Shown: positions 16,503 to 25,874, counted from the first letter of the stretch. The stretch is 64,000 nucleotides of DNA from Natranaerobius trueperi (GCF_002216005.1 NZ_NIQC01000001.1:62001-126000), one strand, 5' to 3'. The notes: generated by a model from the letters alone, not told the origin. Numbers and translations are program-made.

Positions 16503-16850
16503 ATGAAACAAATAATTAATTTATTTAAATTCGTACAAGGAGTTCTCTTTGAAACTGATGTCGGTCCCTTTATAATTGCACTATCTTTAATTTACTTAAG
16601 TATCAAAATAAAAGATGCAAGAACTAAAAAACGACTTCAACGCCTCCAAACTTACGCTACAATCAAAGGACAACAAATAATTCGTGGTTCAGGAATTAGT
16701 TTTAAATTAAAGTCAAATAATGGCTGGAAAACAGGTGTTTTTTTAGGTGCTAATGAAAAAGGGTTATTAATCATCAAAACAAATAATAATTCTAAAATGA
16801 TGGTAGATCCAAATTACATCAGTGATGTCAGAATTTTTGATTTAAAATAG
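16503..16850 (+). CDS. Small membrane-associated protein, unknown
   Basis: The 115-residue frame starts at ATG 16503 behind GGGAGGTGAA; an in-frame extension further upstream lacks a site. One hydrophobic segment occurs at about residues 20-37. A basic region (KDARTKKRLQRLQTYATIKG) follows and a small C-terminal beta domain ends DPNYISDVRIFDLK, perhaps a nucleic-acid or protein-binding fold. I cannot name it. Confidence 0.65.
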   Translation: MKQIINLFKFVQGVLFETDVGPFIIALSLIYLSIKIKDARTKKRLQRLQTYATIKGQQIIRGSGISFKLKSNNGWKTGVFLGANEKGLLIIKTNNNSKMMVDPNYISDVRIFDLK

Positions 16851-16852
16851 TC

Positions 16853-16878
16853 GCTCCTCTATCCCCTGAGGAGCTTTT
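16853..16878 (+). terminator. Intrinsic terminator
   Basis: GCTCCTC (16853-16859) pairs with GAGGAGC (16868-16874) and is followed by TTTTGTTG. Confidence 0.85.
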
Positions 16879-16918
16879 GTTGTAGTTTTATTTATATGAA
16901 TTGTACGGAGGAGATACC

Positions 16919-17296
16919 ATGTTACAGAAAATAAATTGGGTTATTTTTTTAGTGGCCTTTGGAGGAGTATTATCATTAACAGTTACTGTAGCTAGGTATT
17001 TTCAAGGGACTAATCTAGGACTTTCATTAATTACCACCGGATTACTACTTCCTTTTTCTTTACTAAACTATTTTATAGATTATAACTATATGATAAGTCT
17101 CCTTCGTAGTCATGTTAAAGTTACAAGCCAAAAAACTCTTTTAAGAGAAATATCTATATTAATTATTTATTTAGGTGTTTTAGTTACACTAGGATATGGA
17201 TTCATTAATAATTTTTCATTTATTTTATTTTGGTTAGTTGTGATAGTACCTGGAAGCAGTTTTTTTGTAACCAAAATTCTTAGAAATTATATGTAA
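16919..17296 (+). CDS. Four-helix membrane protein, unknown
   Basis: The ATG at 16919, behind CGGAGGAGA, is preferred over the upstream TTG at 16901. The 125-residue protein has about four hydrophobic helices and a few charged loops. No motif is recognisable. It lies upstream of the acetate kinase gene but a promoter lies between, so co-function is not implied. Confidence 0.65.
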   Translation: MLQKINWVIFLVAFGGVLSLTVTVARYFQGTNLGLSLITTGLLLPFSLLNYFIDYNYMISLLRSHVKVTSQKTLLREISILIIYLGVLVTLGYGFINNFSFILFWLVVIVPGSSFFVTKILRNYM

Positions 17297-17311
17297 TATG
17301 CTGTAAGAACC

Positions 17312-17340
17312 TTGTTTTTTCTTGGAAAAGTTAATACAAT
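17312..17340 (+). promoter_or_regulatory. Promoter of ackA
   Basis: A -35-like TTGTTT (17312-17317) and a -10 TACAAT (17335-17340) are 17 bp apart; the start codon is about 50 bp on. Confidence 0.6.
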
Positions 17341-17392
17341 AGTGGGTGAGAATTATTGTTCGTTATTTAAATAACATAAAGGAGGCGTGATG

Positions 17393-18586
17393 ATGAAGAT
17401 TTTAGTGATTAACTGTGGTAGTTCTTCTCTTAAGTATCAAGCTTTTAACATGGAAAATGAGGATGTTTTAGCAAAAGGTGTTGTTGAGCGTATCGGTATT
17501 GAAGGCTCTAAACTAAAGCATGAACCTCACAATGGTGACGAAACAGAAATCGAAAAAGATGTTAGTGATCACAAAGAAGCATTTAAATTAGTTGTTGATG
17601 CTCTAACTAATGAACAACATGGAGTTCTATCTTCACTTGAAGAAATTGATGCAGTAGGACATAGAGTTGTACACGGGGGAGAAGAGTTCTCTGAATCTGT
17701 TGTTATTAATGATGAGGTTATGAGTGCTTTAGATCGTTGTATTAGTCTAGCTCCGCTACATAACCCTCCAAATATCTACGGAATTGAAGCTGCTAAGGAA
17801 AATGTGCCTGGTGTAACACAAGTAGCTGTATTTGATACTGCATTCCATCAGTCTATGCCTAAAAAATCATATTTATATGGTCTACCTTATGAATATTATG
17901 AAAAGCATAGTATTAGAAGATATGGATTCCATGGCACTTCCCACAAATATGTTGCTAATCGAGCAGCTGAAATGTTAGGAAAACCATTAAATGAACTTAA
18001 GCTAATTACTTGTCACTTAGGTAATGGTGCTAGTGTTGCAGCTATTGATAAAGGTGAATCAGTTGACACTAGTATGGGACTTACTCCTCTAGAAGGACTT
18101 GTAATGGGAACACGTTCTGGTAGCTTAGATCCAGCTATTATTAAATATTTAATGGATAAAGAAGATTTAACTATTGAAGAAGTGGATACCATCTTAAATA
18201 AAAAATCTGGTGTATTAGGATTATCTGAGGTTAGTAACGACTTCCGTGACATTGAAAAAGCAACTGAAGATGGTAATGAAAAAGCTAAAACTGCTTTAGA
18301 TGTTTTCTATTATAATGTAAGAAAATATGTCGGTTCATATCTAGCTACTTTAAATGGTGCCGATGCTGTCATCTTTACAGCAGGCCTAGGTGAAAATTCA
18401 CCAGGTGTTAGAGAAGCTGTTACAGAAGATATGTCATATGCAGGAATTGAACTTGATAAAGAAAAGAATCAGGTTAGAGGTAAAGAAACTGATGTAAGTA
18501 AAGATAATGCTTCATGTAAAGTACTAGTTATTCCAACTAATGAAGAACTGATGATTGCACGAGAAACTAAAGCACTTGCTAAATAG
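17393..18586 (+). CDS. ackA: Acetate kinase
   Basis: AckA converts acetyl phosphate and ADP to acetate and ATP, the last step of acetate fermentation. The protein is about 397 residues from ATG 17393, the usual length. Family motifs are in order: MKILVINCGSSSLKYQ, VGHRVVHGGEEF, DTAFHQSMP with the catalytic Asp, RYGFHGTSHKYV with the catalytic His, LGNGASVAAI, and the metal-ligand Glu in NEELMIARE. GGAGG at 17381-17385 sets the start at 17393; GTG 17387 and ATG 17390 sit closer to it. No pta partner gene lies alongside, although a ptb gene lies at 59.7 kb. Confidence 0.98.
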   Translation: MKILVINCGSSSLKYQAFNMENEDVLAKGVVERIGIEGSKLKHEPHNGDETEIEKDVSDHKEAFKLVVDALTNEQHGVLSSLEEIDAVGHRVVHGGEEFSESVVINDEVMSALDRCISLAPLHNPPNIYGIEAAKENVPGVTQVAVFDTAFHQSMPKKSYLYGLPYEYYEKHSIRRYGFHGTSHKYVANRAAEMLGKPLNELKLITCHLGNGASVAAIDKGESVDTSMGLTPLEGLVMGTRSGSLDPAIIKYLMDKEDLTIEEVDTILNKKSGVLGLSEVSNDFRDIEKATEDGNEKAKTALDVFYYNVRKYVGSYLATLNGADAVIFTAGLGENSPGVREAVTEDMSYAGIELDKEKNQVRGKETDVSKDNASCKVLVIPTNEELMIARETKALAK

Positions 18587-18592
18587 ATTAGA

Positions 18593-18625
18593 AAAAAGTG
18601 CCCTCCAATTTAGAGGGCACTTTTT
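18593..18625. terminator. Bidirectional terminator between ackA and the nucleoside hydrolase
   Basis: AAAAAGTGCCCTC (18593-18605) pairs with GAGGGCACTTTTT (18613-18625), with T-runs on both strands. Confidence 0.92.
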
Positions 18626-18629
18626 ACAT

Positions 18630-19565
18630 TTATAATCTTCTATATCCTTCTATTAGTTCTTTAAAGAATTTTTCTCGATCAATTTCTAAAGCTACATTTA
18701 CAGGGCGTTTTTCCTTTCTTGACTCATCAACAACTTCTTCTTGACCTTTAGAACATACTGTTCTTCCAAAGGTATGGGTTCCTGTTAATTCAACACGAAC
18801 ATCCATCTCTTTTGTTGTAAAAATACTTGGATCTATAGCGTATGCAACAGCACAAGCGTCATGAAGAGCAATATTCTTATCTTTATCAAATTTCTTTCTA
18901 TAGAAATCCAAAAACTTTAAGGCTAAACTACTAGCTTTGTTATCTATTTCTTGTAACTGCTCTATATGTTCTTTAGACGGGGAAGATTTCTTTGTTACAT
19001 CTAAACCAATCATTGTTATCGGAACATTACTTTCAAACACTATATGAGCTGCATGGGGGTCAGCAAAAATATTATACTCAGCAGAAGCTGTCCTGTTACC
19101 AAATCCTACTGAACCACCCATCACTATCACTTCTTTTAAGTTATCCTTAATTTCAGGAAAAAGTCTCATAGCAAGTCCAAGGTTTGTCATTGGTCCAACA
19201 GTTATAATAGTTACTTCACCAGGGTGTTTTAGTACATATTCTGCCATACATACGGCAGCTTTAGTATCTTCTATCTGTTTCTTAGGTTTATCTAGTTCTA
19301 CATCACCTAATCCTGAATCTCCATGGATAAACTCACCAGTAGTAAGATCTCGTACAAGTGGATGACTAGCTCCACTATGTACTGATATGCCTTCTTTTTT
19401 AATAGATTCAACTAATTTAAGAGCATTTTCTGTTGTTTTTTCTATTGAAACATTTCCAAAAACGGTTGTAATAGCTAATGGTTCTAATTTATCTGATCTA
19501 CCTAGCATAAAAAATAGAGCAATGGCATCATCTAAACCCGGATCTGTATCAAATATCACTTTCAC
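18630..19565 (-). CDS. Inosine-uridine preferring nucleoside hydrolase
   Basis: The protein (311 residues) cleaves the N-glycosidic bond of ribonucleosides to give base and ribose for salvage. The family Ca2+-binding signature is at the N-terminus: IFDTDPGLDDAIALFFML. Further family segments are VIVMGGSVGFGNRTASAEYN, which also contacts the substrate, and LHDACAVAYAID near the C-terminus. The base specificity cannot be read from sequence. It is convergent with ackA and lies just downstream of the Lon-like protease gene. Confidence 0.92.
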   Translation of the reverse strand: MKVIFDTDPGLDDAIALFFMLGRSDKLEPLAITTVFGNVSIEKTTENALKLVESIKKEGISVHSGASHPLVRDLTTGEFIHGDSGLGDVELDKPKKQIEDTKAAVCMAEYVLKHPGEVTIITVGPMTNLGLAMRLFPEIKDNLKEVIVMGGSVGFGNRTASAEYNIFADPHAAHIVFESNVPITMIGLDVTKKSSPSKEHIEQLQEIDNKASSLALKFLDFYRKKFDKDKNIALHDACAVAYAIDPSIFTTKEMDVRVELTGTHTFGRTVCSKGQEEVVDESRKEKRPVNVALEIDREKFFKELIEGYRRL

Positions 19566-19586
19566 CAGTAAGTCACTCCTTTAATT

Positions 19587-22007
19587 TTAATGTTGAGGTT
19601 CTCTAATTTCAGTATCTTTTTTAACTGGTTTTTTACGTCCCTTAAAGGTTTTTAACCTATCTTTTGCTCGTTTATAAACTGTGTCATTTTCAGTATCTTG
19701 ATCTCTAATACCCGCTTTTTTATTGAATAAGAGCTCTATCCCCTCTTCTATATGAGAGATAGAATAGATATGGAAATCTCCTCGTTCACATGCTTCGATC
19801 ACTTCATCAGATAAGTTAAGATTAGGTTCATTTTGCTTTGGAATCATAACTCCTTGGGTTTTTGTAAAGCCAGCTAACTTACAAGTAGTAAAAAATCCTT
19901 CGATTTTTTCAGTTACTCCTCCTACTGGTTGAATCTCACCTTTTTGATTAACAGATCCAGTTACTGCTATGTCTTGTCTTATCGAAATATCTGTTAAACT
20001 TGATAAGATAGCATAAACTTCTGTACTAGATGCACTATCACCATCTATACCGCCATAGGTTTGTTCACAGCATAGCGTCGCTGATAATCCTAGTTTTTCA
20101 TTTTTAGAAAAGATTCCATTAATTAAACCAGATAAAATTAATACGCCTTTATCATGTATCTTTCCACTAAGCTTTGCTTCTCTTTCAATATTGATTATCC
20201 CTTTTTCACCAGGAAAAGTATTAGCAGTAATTCTAAATGGTTTACCAAACATATGATCTCCTAAATTATAGACAGCTAGACCATTTATCTGACCTGTAGC
20301 CTTACCTTCAGTTGTAACCATGATATTACCATTATCTATTTGTTCTTGAATCTTCTCTTCTGGTCTATTAACTCTATAGTCTTTTTCACTAATTGCTTTA
20401 TTTAGATGCTCTCTAGATACATACTCATCACCTTCAATTGATGCCCAAGCATCCGCTTCAGACATTATCTCTACAAGGTTATTAAATTTAGTTGATAACT
20501 TCTTTTGATGTCCTGCAAGTCGAGAACTATATTCTACTAATCTTGAAATTCCACAAGATGTAAAGTTCTTAAGCTCTTCTTTTTCACATTCTGCTGTTAC
20601 AAACTCACCCATTTTTTGTACATTTTCTGTTGTTCGCTTCATAGTTGAATCAAAATCAGCTTTAATTTTAAATAACTTAGGAAATTCTTCATCATATCTA
20701 TATAACATATGATATAACCGCTCATTACCAACTATAATAACTTTTACATCTAGTGGTATTTCATCTGGTCGTAAAGAGGACATTGCTACCATTCCAATAT
20801 GTGCTCCTAAATTTTCTATTCGAAGCTCACCATTATTAAGAACCCTTTTTAATACTTCATAGGCCATAGGTGTTTTTAAGACATCAATTGCCTGTAAAAT
20901 TAAATAACCACCATTTGCTTTATGAAGTGCACCAGGTTTAATCATAGTATAATCAGTCACTGCTGTTCCCATTCTATTAGTGTATTCCATACTACCTAAT
21001 AGATTGTAATATGTAGGATTTGTTTCAACTACAACAGGAGCACCTTCTTTTTGTGAATTATCTACTAATAAATTTACCTTGTACTTTTCCGTAACATCTT
21101 CTTTAGAACCACCCATTAACATTGGTAAAGAACTTCCATCACCATCATCATCTTTACTAATAAAATCTTCAGCATTTTCTATGATATTTTCTTTTACTTC
21201 TTTTAAATAATCAATCACTTTTTCATTTTCACTATATCTTTCAAACAAAGGATCCATTAAAGGTGCTATACTTTCCTCTGCATTCTTATTTTTTAATTCA
21301 TCTAGCTTATCCTTTAACTGTTTTTCTAAATCCCTTAATTCACTCATAAGGTTCATCACATTCACATGTAGTTTAGAGGATTGTTCCTCTAACTCACGTT
21401 TAGTATCAGTATCTAAATCATCAAGTTCATCCTGTTTTAGCTCTTTTCCATCTATTACTGGAACAGAGATAATTCCTGATGAAGTATTTTTAAACCTAAA
21501 TTGATACTCCTCGGCTACTTCATTCATTTGATCTATCAGCTCTCGCCTTTTAGTCTGATATTCTCTAAAGATCTGAGCCTTTTGTTCTTCATATGCTTGA
21601 GTTTTAAAAGCCTTGGTAATTTCATCTTTTAATTCTTGTACTAGGTTATCCATACCATCTACTAATTTACGACCTTCTCCAACAGGCAGTTTTAAAGCCC
21701 TTGGTGATTCAGGTTCAGAAAAGTTATAGACATAACACCAATCAGAAGGCGGGTCCATAGTACGAGCAACTGACTCTGTCATTTTTTTTGCATAGTTAGT
21801 CTTACCAGTTCCAGTAGGACCAGCCATGTATATGTTATATCCCTGTTTTTGTACCTTTAAACCAAATTCCATTGCTTTAACCGCACGATCTTGACCGATA
21901 ATTCCATCTAAAGGTTTCATATCATTAGTTGATTTAGGCTCAAATATTGATTCATCACAATAAGCTCTAAGTTTTTCCTTTGTTAGAGGAGTGATTTTTT
22001 CAGTCAT
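19587..22007 (-). CDS. Lon-family ATP-dependent protease (AAA_32/LonB type)
   Basis: I choose ATG 22007, which has AAGGAG upstream, over the longer start at 22049; the protein is then 806 residues. It has an N-terminal AAA+ module with Walker A AGPTGTGKTNYAKK, then a long charged coiled-coil insert (about residues 160-300). A second ATPase part has DVKVIIVGNERLYHML. The C-terminal Lon protease domain carries the catalytic Ser in GIDGDSASSTEVYAILS and the Lys in PVGGVTEKIEGFF. This is the YcbZ/LonB-like branch, distinct from housekeeping LonA; the native substrates are not known. Confidence 0.9.
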   Translation of the reverse strand: MTEKITPLTKEKLRAYCDESIFEPKSTNDMKPLDGIIGQDRAVKAMEFGLKVQKQGYNIYMAGPTGTGKTNYAKKMTESVARTMDPPSDWCYVYNFSEPESPRALKLPVGEGRKLVDGMDNLVQELKDEITKAFKTQAYEEQKAQIFREYQTKRRELIDQMNEVAEEYQFRFKNTSSGIISVPVIDGKELKQDELDDLDTDTKRELEEQSSKLHVNVMNLMSELRDLEKQLKDKLDELKNKNAEESIAPLMDPLFERYSENEKVIDYLKEVKENIIENAEDFISKDDDGDGSSLPMLMGGSKEDVTEKYKVNLLVDNSQKEGAPVVVETNPTYYNLLGSMEYTNRMGTAVTDYTMIKPGALHKANGGYLILQAIDVLKTPMAYEVLKRVLNNGELRIENLGAHIGMVAMSSLRPDEIPLDVKVIIVGNERLYHMLYRYDEEFPKLFKIKADFDSTMKRTTENVQKMGEFVTAECEKEELKNFTSCGISRLVEYSSRLAGHQKKLSTKFNNLVEIMSEADAWASIEGDEYVSREHLNKAISEKDYRVNRPEEKIQEQIDNGNIMVTTEGKATGQINGLAVYNLGDHMFGKPFRITANTFPGEKGIINIEREAKLSGKIHDKGVLILSGLINGIFSKNEKLGLSATLCCEQTYGGIDGDSASSTEVYAILSSLTDISIRQDIAVTGSVNQKGEIQPVGGVTEKIEGFFTTCKLAGFTKTQGVMIPKQNEPNLNLSDEVIEACERGDFHIYSISHIEEGIELLFNKKAGIRDQDTENDTVYKRAKDRLKTFKGRKKPVKKDTEIREPQH

Positions 22008-22121
22008 TAAAACTCGACTCCTTTCTAAATCTCTATAGTATTTACTCACTATATCTTCTTTTTTATAATCAGTAAATCCTGTTTATTTCCTTGAAATAAT
22101 CCAATTAAGTTACAATGAAAC

Positions 22122-22342
22122 ATGAAAAACATATTAAACTTAATCGTTATTAGTTTTATTACAGGACTTATCAGTGTCTATGAAAAAGCCCAATTATCAT
22201 TAGATATAGGAAATGAAACACTCCGTTCTCAAGAAAGGGCCTAACATATAAAACTGCCCAACAAACCGTAGAAATTATTCAACAAAAAGTGAATTATGCT
22301 GCTAATTACAAGTCAAGTACAGATAATGTACTTGACCTGTAG
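22122..22342 (+). pseudogene. Small decayed reading frame in the 22-23.3 kb gap
   Basis: From ATG 22122 the frame reads MKNILNLIVISFITGLISVY and goes to a stop at 22239. In the next frame the sequence continues KTAQQTVEIIQQKVNYAANY to a TAG at 22340. One frameshift would join them into a roughly 72-residue exported or membrane-anchored protein. I do not recognise it. It may be a real small gene broken by one base, or chance. Confidence 0.35.
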
Positions 22343-22393
22343 GAAAAGAATATCATAAACTAGCACAGCGAAAATTGTTTTTACTGAATTTTC

Positions 22394-22450
22394 TTGACAT
22401 TTAAAATAAGTTGAATTAAAATAAAGTTATAAGATGGTCTGACCATCTTA
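22394..22450 (+). promoter_or_regulatory. Promoter 1 with GntR/FadR-type operator
   Basis: TTGACA (22394-22399) and TAAAAT (22417-22422) are 17 bp apart. A perfect palindrome AAGATGGTCTGACCATCTT (22431-22449) lies at the expected start point. TGGTCNGACCA is the typical core bound by FadR/LldR-type GntR repressors. The coding region that followed (starting ATG 22461) is only 29 codons and not recognised; it is probably a remnant. Confidence 0.6.
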
Positions 22451-22620
22451 TTAATTGTCATGGAGAAGGATGCACGCAGTAAATGTTATGGTAGAGTAAA
22501 AATACAAAAAGTAATTGCCAAGACAACCCCAATTAATATATCCTTTTAGGTGACCATAACTTAAGATTCTCTATGTAAAGGTGATTTAATGTAAGTTGTG
22601 GAATGTTTGTCTGATCTACA

Positions 22621-22755
22621 TCAATTAACTTCATCATCTTTATTTAATACAAGCTCTGTAACTACCTTACGAATTTCCTCGATTTGTTCATCTGTATCAT
22701 TTTCCGCTACTAAAGCAACGCTATTCACCTCACCTTCAGTATAAACTCTAGTATC
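22621..22755 (-). pseudogene. Unassigned coding relic
   Basis: A 44-codon open stretch reads DTRVYTEGEVNSVALVAEND and then DEQIEEIRKVVTELV before the stop. It is acidic and helical like a C-terminal domain, but has no start. I cannot assign it. It lies downstream of the IS110 relic on the same strand and may be part of what that element disrupted. Confidence 0.35.
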
Positions 22756-22814
22756 TCAGTTGTGAATCTTTTTTCCAAGGAAAACAGTATTGAAAGTGGT
22801 TTTAAATTACTGTC

Positions 22815-23130
22815 TTAGTTATTTAGTTTATAACCATAGCCACTCATAACTAGGATACCATGTTTAGTATCGGCCCAATCAATCCCACCAAAATACATCT
22901 TAATACCTCCTTTAGGTGATTGATTTTAGTAGTAATGGTAAGCCTTCTAGCATCAGTGCTCGAGGCACAACTTCACTATAGTCCGTAACTGCTAATTATG
23001 GTACCCGGAAAAGATGTTTTTTAAAAGCAGTCACACTCACTTGGAAGTTTTGATCTTTCCCCTAATGGCCTCCTTCACTTTATATTACGTGATCTAAGAG
23101 GGGTTTTCCTTTCCTTCTATAAATAACCAT
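22815..23130 (-). mobile_element. IS110-family element relic with its upstream non-coding end
   Basis: From ATG 22898, behind an excellent AAAGGAGGT site, the frame reads MYFGGIDWADTKHGILVM, the N-terminus and first catalytic Asp of IS110 transposases, and stops after 27 residues. The remaining transposase is gone. The roughly 230 bp upstream (22899-23130) holds several inverted repeats, for example GTGCTCGAGGCAC near 22961 and GGAAAAGAT/ATCTTTCC around 23012-23061. In intact IS110 elements this non-coding left end encodes the bridge RNA. The outer boundary is approximate. Confidence 0.6.
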
Positions 23131-23242
23131 AACAGACAAGGTGGAAAGTATTTGCTCATTAATAAATTATATTATATTCGAAAATATGTTGTTCACTATC
23201 CAACATTTTGGTCTTGAAACTTTGAAAACTAAAATAAAAATA

Positions 23243-23290
23243 TTGACAATACAGCATGAAGGTTACTTGATAATTAAATTGGTCAGACCC
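23243..23290 (+). promoter_or_regulatory. larA: Promoter 2 with the same operator type, upstream of larA
   Basis: TTGACA (23243-23248) and TTGATA (23267-23272) are 18 bp apart, and TTGGTCAGACCC (23279-23290) sits at the start point. The core GGTCNGACC and its position relative to the -10 match promoter 1. This fits control by a lactate-responsive GntR-family repressor; none is encoded in this window. Confidence 0.55.
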
Positions 23291-23322
23291 CTGAAAAATA
23301 ACAATTAAAGAGGAGGAATAAA

Positions 23323-24595
23323 ATGGCCATAGTAAGAATTCCTTACTCAAAATCCTTTGTAAAGGCAGAGATTCCGGATAAGAATTTCCAAAAGGAATTA
23401 GTTTCTAAAGCACATAACTATGAAACCAGTGGTTCTGAAAAGGAGCTGGTCAACCAAGCGCTAGACACACCGATAGGTACGAAAACTCTAGAAGAGATGG
23501 TTAAGGACAAAAACAACATGGTAATTATAACTAGTGACCATACACGACCAGTACCAAGTAAAATTACCCTTCCTATTTTGTTAAAGAGAATAAGAAAAGC
23601 AAATTCCGATATCGATATTACTATTTTGATAGCAACAGGTTATCATCGAGGCACTACAAAGGAAGAGATGATTGATAAGTTTGGCAAGGAAATTGTGGAA
23701 AATGAAAGGATAGTAAATCATATTAGCTGGAATAACGAAGATCTTCATTTTGTAGGAACACTTCCATCAGGTGGTGACTTATGGTTAACAGGTTAGTTGT
23801 GGAAACAGAACTTTTAATTTCAGAAGGATTTATAGAGCCACATTTTTTTGCTGGATTTTCTGTCGGAAGAAAGAGTGTATTACCAGGAGTAGCTGGAAAG
23901 AAGACTGTGTTAGCTAACCATTGCTCTAAATTTATAGCAGATCCCAACGCACGAACAGGAAAGCTTGTAAATAACCCTATCCATAAAGATATGGTATTTG
24001 CATCACAACAAGCGAAATTATCTTTTATACTAAACGTAGTTATCGATGAAAACGAACAGATTATAAACGCTTTTGCAGGTCATCCCCAAACTGCCCATGA
24101 AACGGGTTGTGAGTTTGTTACTAATTTGGCAGTTGTAGAAAAGACTCCGGCTGACATTGTAGTAACCTCTAATGGAGGCTATCCTCTAGACCAAAATATC
24201 TATCAAACTGTAAAAGGTCTAACTGCAGCAGAAGCAACTTGTAGAAAGGATGGAGTTATAATAATATTATCTGCTTGCAATGATGGCCATGGTGGCGAAT
24301 CATTTTACAAACATATGGCAGAGGCAAAACATCCAAAAGAAGTAACTGAGAAAGTTCTTAAGATACCCAGTGACCAAACTTTACCTGACCAATGGGAATT
24401 TCAAATTTTAGCAAGGATTTTGGAAAAATTCGAAGTTTTTATTGTCACAGATCAGTGTGATAAAGAAATGATGAGAATATGCATATAAATCACGCATTTA
24501 CATTTAGAACAGCTTTCGAAAAAGCTTTAGAATTAAAAGGCAAAGATGCTAGCGTAACCGTAATACCAGACGGAGTTTCCGTCATTGTAAAATAG
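23323..24595 (+). pseudogene. larA: Lactate racemase larA homologue, frameshifted twice
   Basis: LarA racemises D- and L-lactate with a nickel-pincer (NPN) cofactor bound to a Lys. The reading is intact in pieces: frame 1 to about 23795 with TSDHTRPVPSK (the catalytic His segment), frame 2 from about 23785 with EPHFFAGFSVGRKSVLPG, whose Lys is the cofactor-linked one, and NPIHKDM. A third piece after about 24478 reads MHINHAFTF and ends PDGVSVIVK at the stop. One base is missing at each of two joints, so no single frame covers the protein. Sequencing error is possible, but the decayed etfB next door supports true decay. GAGGAGG precedes the ATG. Confidence 0.85.
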
Positions 24596-24626
24596 ATATA
24601 CTATATTAACTTCTAGGCGAGGAGAA

Positions 24627-24835
24627 ATGATGAAATCTTTTGTTTGTGTAAAACATACCTGATACCGACTCTGTTGAGGTAGATGAAAAGGCTCGCTAAT
24701 CAGAGATGGCGAGATTCAAAAATAAATCCTTATGACCTTTATGTTCTTGAAACTGCTTTAACGTTAAAACAACAACTGGCCATATTACTATTAAAAGAAG
24801 CGCATGGAATATTAAAAAATGCAAAAAATAATTAA
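24627..24835 (+). pseudogene. etfB: N-terminal fragment of electron transfer flavoprotein beta subunit
   Basis: From the ATG at 24627-24630 the first residues are MKSFVCVKHT, and after frame changes come TDSVEVDEKAR, IRDGEIQK and NPYDLYVLETALTLK. These match the start of EtfB (VCVKQVPDT, LIRDGVPSIINPFD, ALEAAL). At least three frame changes and a large deletion are present, so it is not functional. A good ribosome site GCGAGGAG remains. In acetogens the lactate dehydrogenase Lct system is encoded with EtfB/EtfA and LarA, which makes this pairing with larA meaningful. Confidence 0.75.
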
Positions 24836-24847
24836 AGTATTATAAGG

Positions 24848-24879
24848 CTGATCACTTTACTTTGTGGTCAGTCTTTTTT
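24848..24879 (+). terminator. Intrinsic terminator after the etfB relic
   Basis: CTGATCAC (24848-24855) pairs with GTGGTCAG (24864-24871) and is followed by TCTTTTTTT. Confidence 0.88.
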
Positions 24880-24951
24880 TAAATTTAGAAGGATTTGACA
24901 AGCAATTAACGAATATTTTTAAGAGAATAACAAATTTAGGAGGGAAGTATT

Positions 24952-25842
24952 ATGATAAAAACAAACAGAGATAACCTGGTTAAATTAGGTGTCCAGGGTA
25001 ACATAGCACCTCCAAAAACAGGACCTTACAGAATTAATAATGAAGGATGGGCTGACACTCTTCCGGGTGTAGGTGGTATTACTTATAACGTAAATGTAGG
25101 TAGTCCTGCAATCGGCTGGGTAGCAGACCACGTCGAGCCTGGTGTTAGTATCAAATTAAAAGAAGAACAAGACAATAGTGGACTTCAAACCTTTGCTTGT
25201 GTAGGAAATGAAGCTGTTGTCATTAGTGGAGCAGCTAAAGGAAGAAAAGGAGTAGTTACCGGAAAGCATGGTGGAATTGAGCATGTACTTGTTCACTTTG
25301 ATGAAGATACTTTAGACAAATTAGCTATTGATGACAAAATTACTATCAAAAGTTATGGAACGGGGTTAAGACTAACTGATCATCCAGATGTAATTGTTAA
25401 AAACCTTGACCCTGATCTATTTGAAAAACTACCTATTAAAGAAACATCTGAAGGAATTGAAGTACCAGTTAAAACTACTATTCCACCTTACCTTATGGGT
25501 TCAGGTATTGGTGCTCCAACCACTCATAGAGGGGATTATGATATCATGACCCAAGATAAAGAGGCTTTTGAAAAACATAATCTAAAAGACCTTAAATTAG
25601 GTGATTTAGTTCTTTTAGAAGACTGTGATAATGAATATGGTAGAGGTTATTTAAAAGGTGCTAGATCAGTTGGTGTAGTAATTCACAGTGACTGTGTTGT
25701 TACAGGACACGGCCCTGGTGTAACAACTTTATTTACTAGTAAAAAACCAATTATTACTGGAAAACAAGACGATAATGCAAACTTAGTTGAATATCTAGAA
25801 TTAGATAAATTAGAACAAGAAAATAAAGAGAAGAAAGACTAA
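24952..25842 (+). CDS. DUF4438-domain protein
   Basis: The 296-residue protein is acidic and soluble, with no signal peptide. Family segments visible include LPGVGGITYNVNVGSPAIGW near the start and TTHRGDYDIMTQD, then a final VIHSDCVVTGHGPGVTTLFT. DUF4438 proteins have structures but no agreed function, so none is given. It has an AGGAGGG site and a promoter-like TTGACA at 24895. It ends at a strong terminator and stands alone, although it lies just after the lost lactate locus. Confidence 0.88.
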   Translation: MIKTNRDNLVKLGVQGNIAPPKTGPYRINNEGWADTLPGVGGITYNVNVGSPAIGWVADHVEPGVSIKLKEEQDNSGLQTFACVGNEAVVISGAAKGRKGVVTGKHGGIEHVLVHFDEDTLDKLAIDDKITIKSYGTGLRLTDHPDVIVKNLDPDLFEKLPIKETSEGIEVPVKTTIPPYLMGSGIGAPTTHRGDYDIMTQDKEAFEKHNLKDLKLGDLVLLEDCDNEYGRGYLKGARSVGVVIHSDCVVTGHGPGVTTLFTSKKPIITGKQDDNANLVEYLELDKLEQENKEKKD

Positions 25843-25844
25843 AT

Positions 25845-25874
25845 AAAATACCTGCCTTTACAGGCAGGTATTTT
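25845..25874. terminator. Bidirectional terminator between DUF4438 gene and recD2
   Basis: AAAATACCTGCCT (25845-25857) pairs with AGGCAGGTATTTT (25862-25874). Confidence 0.92.
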
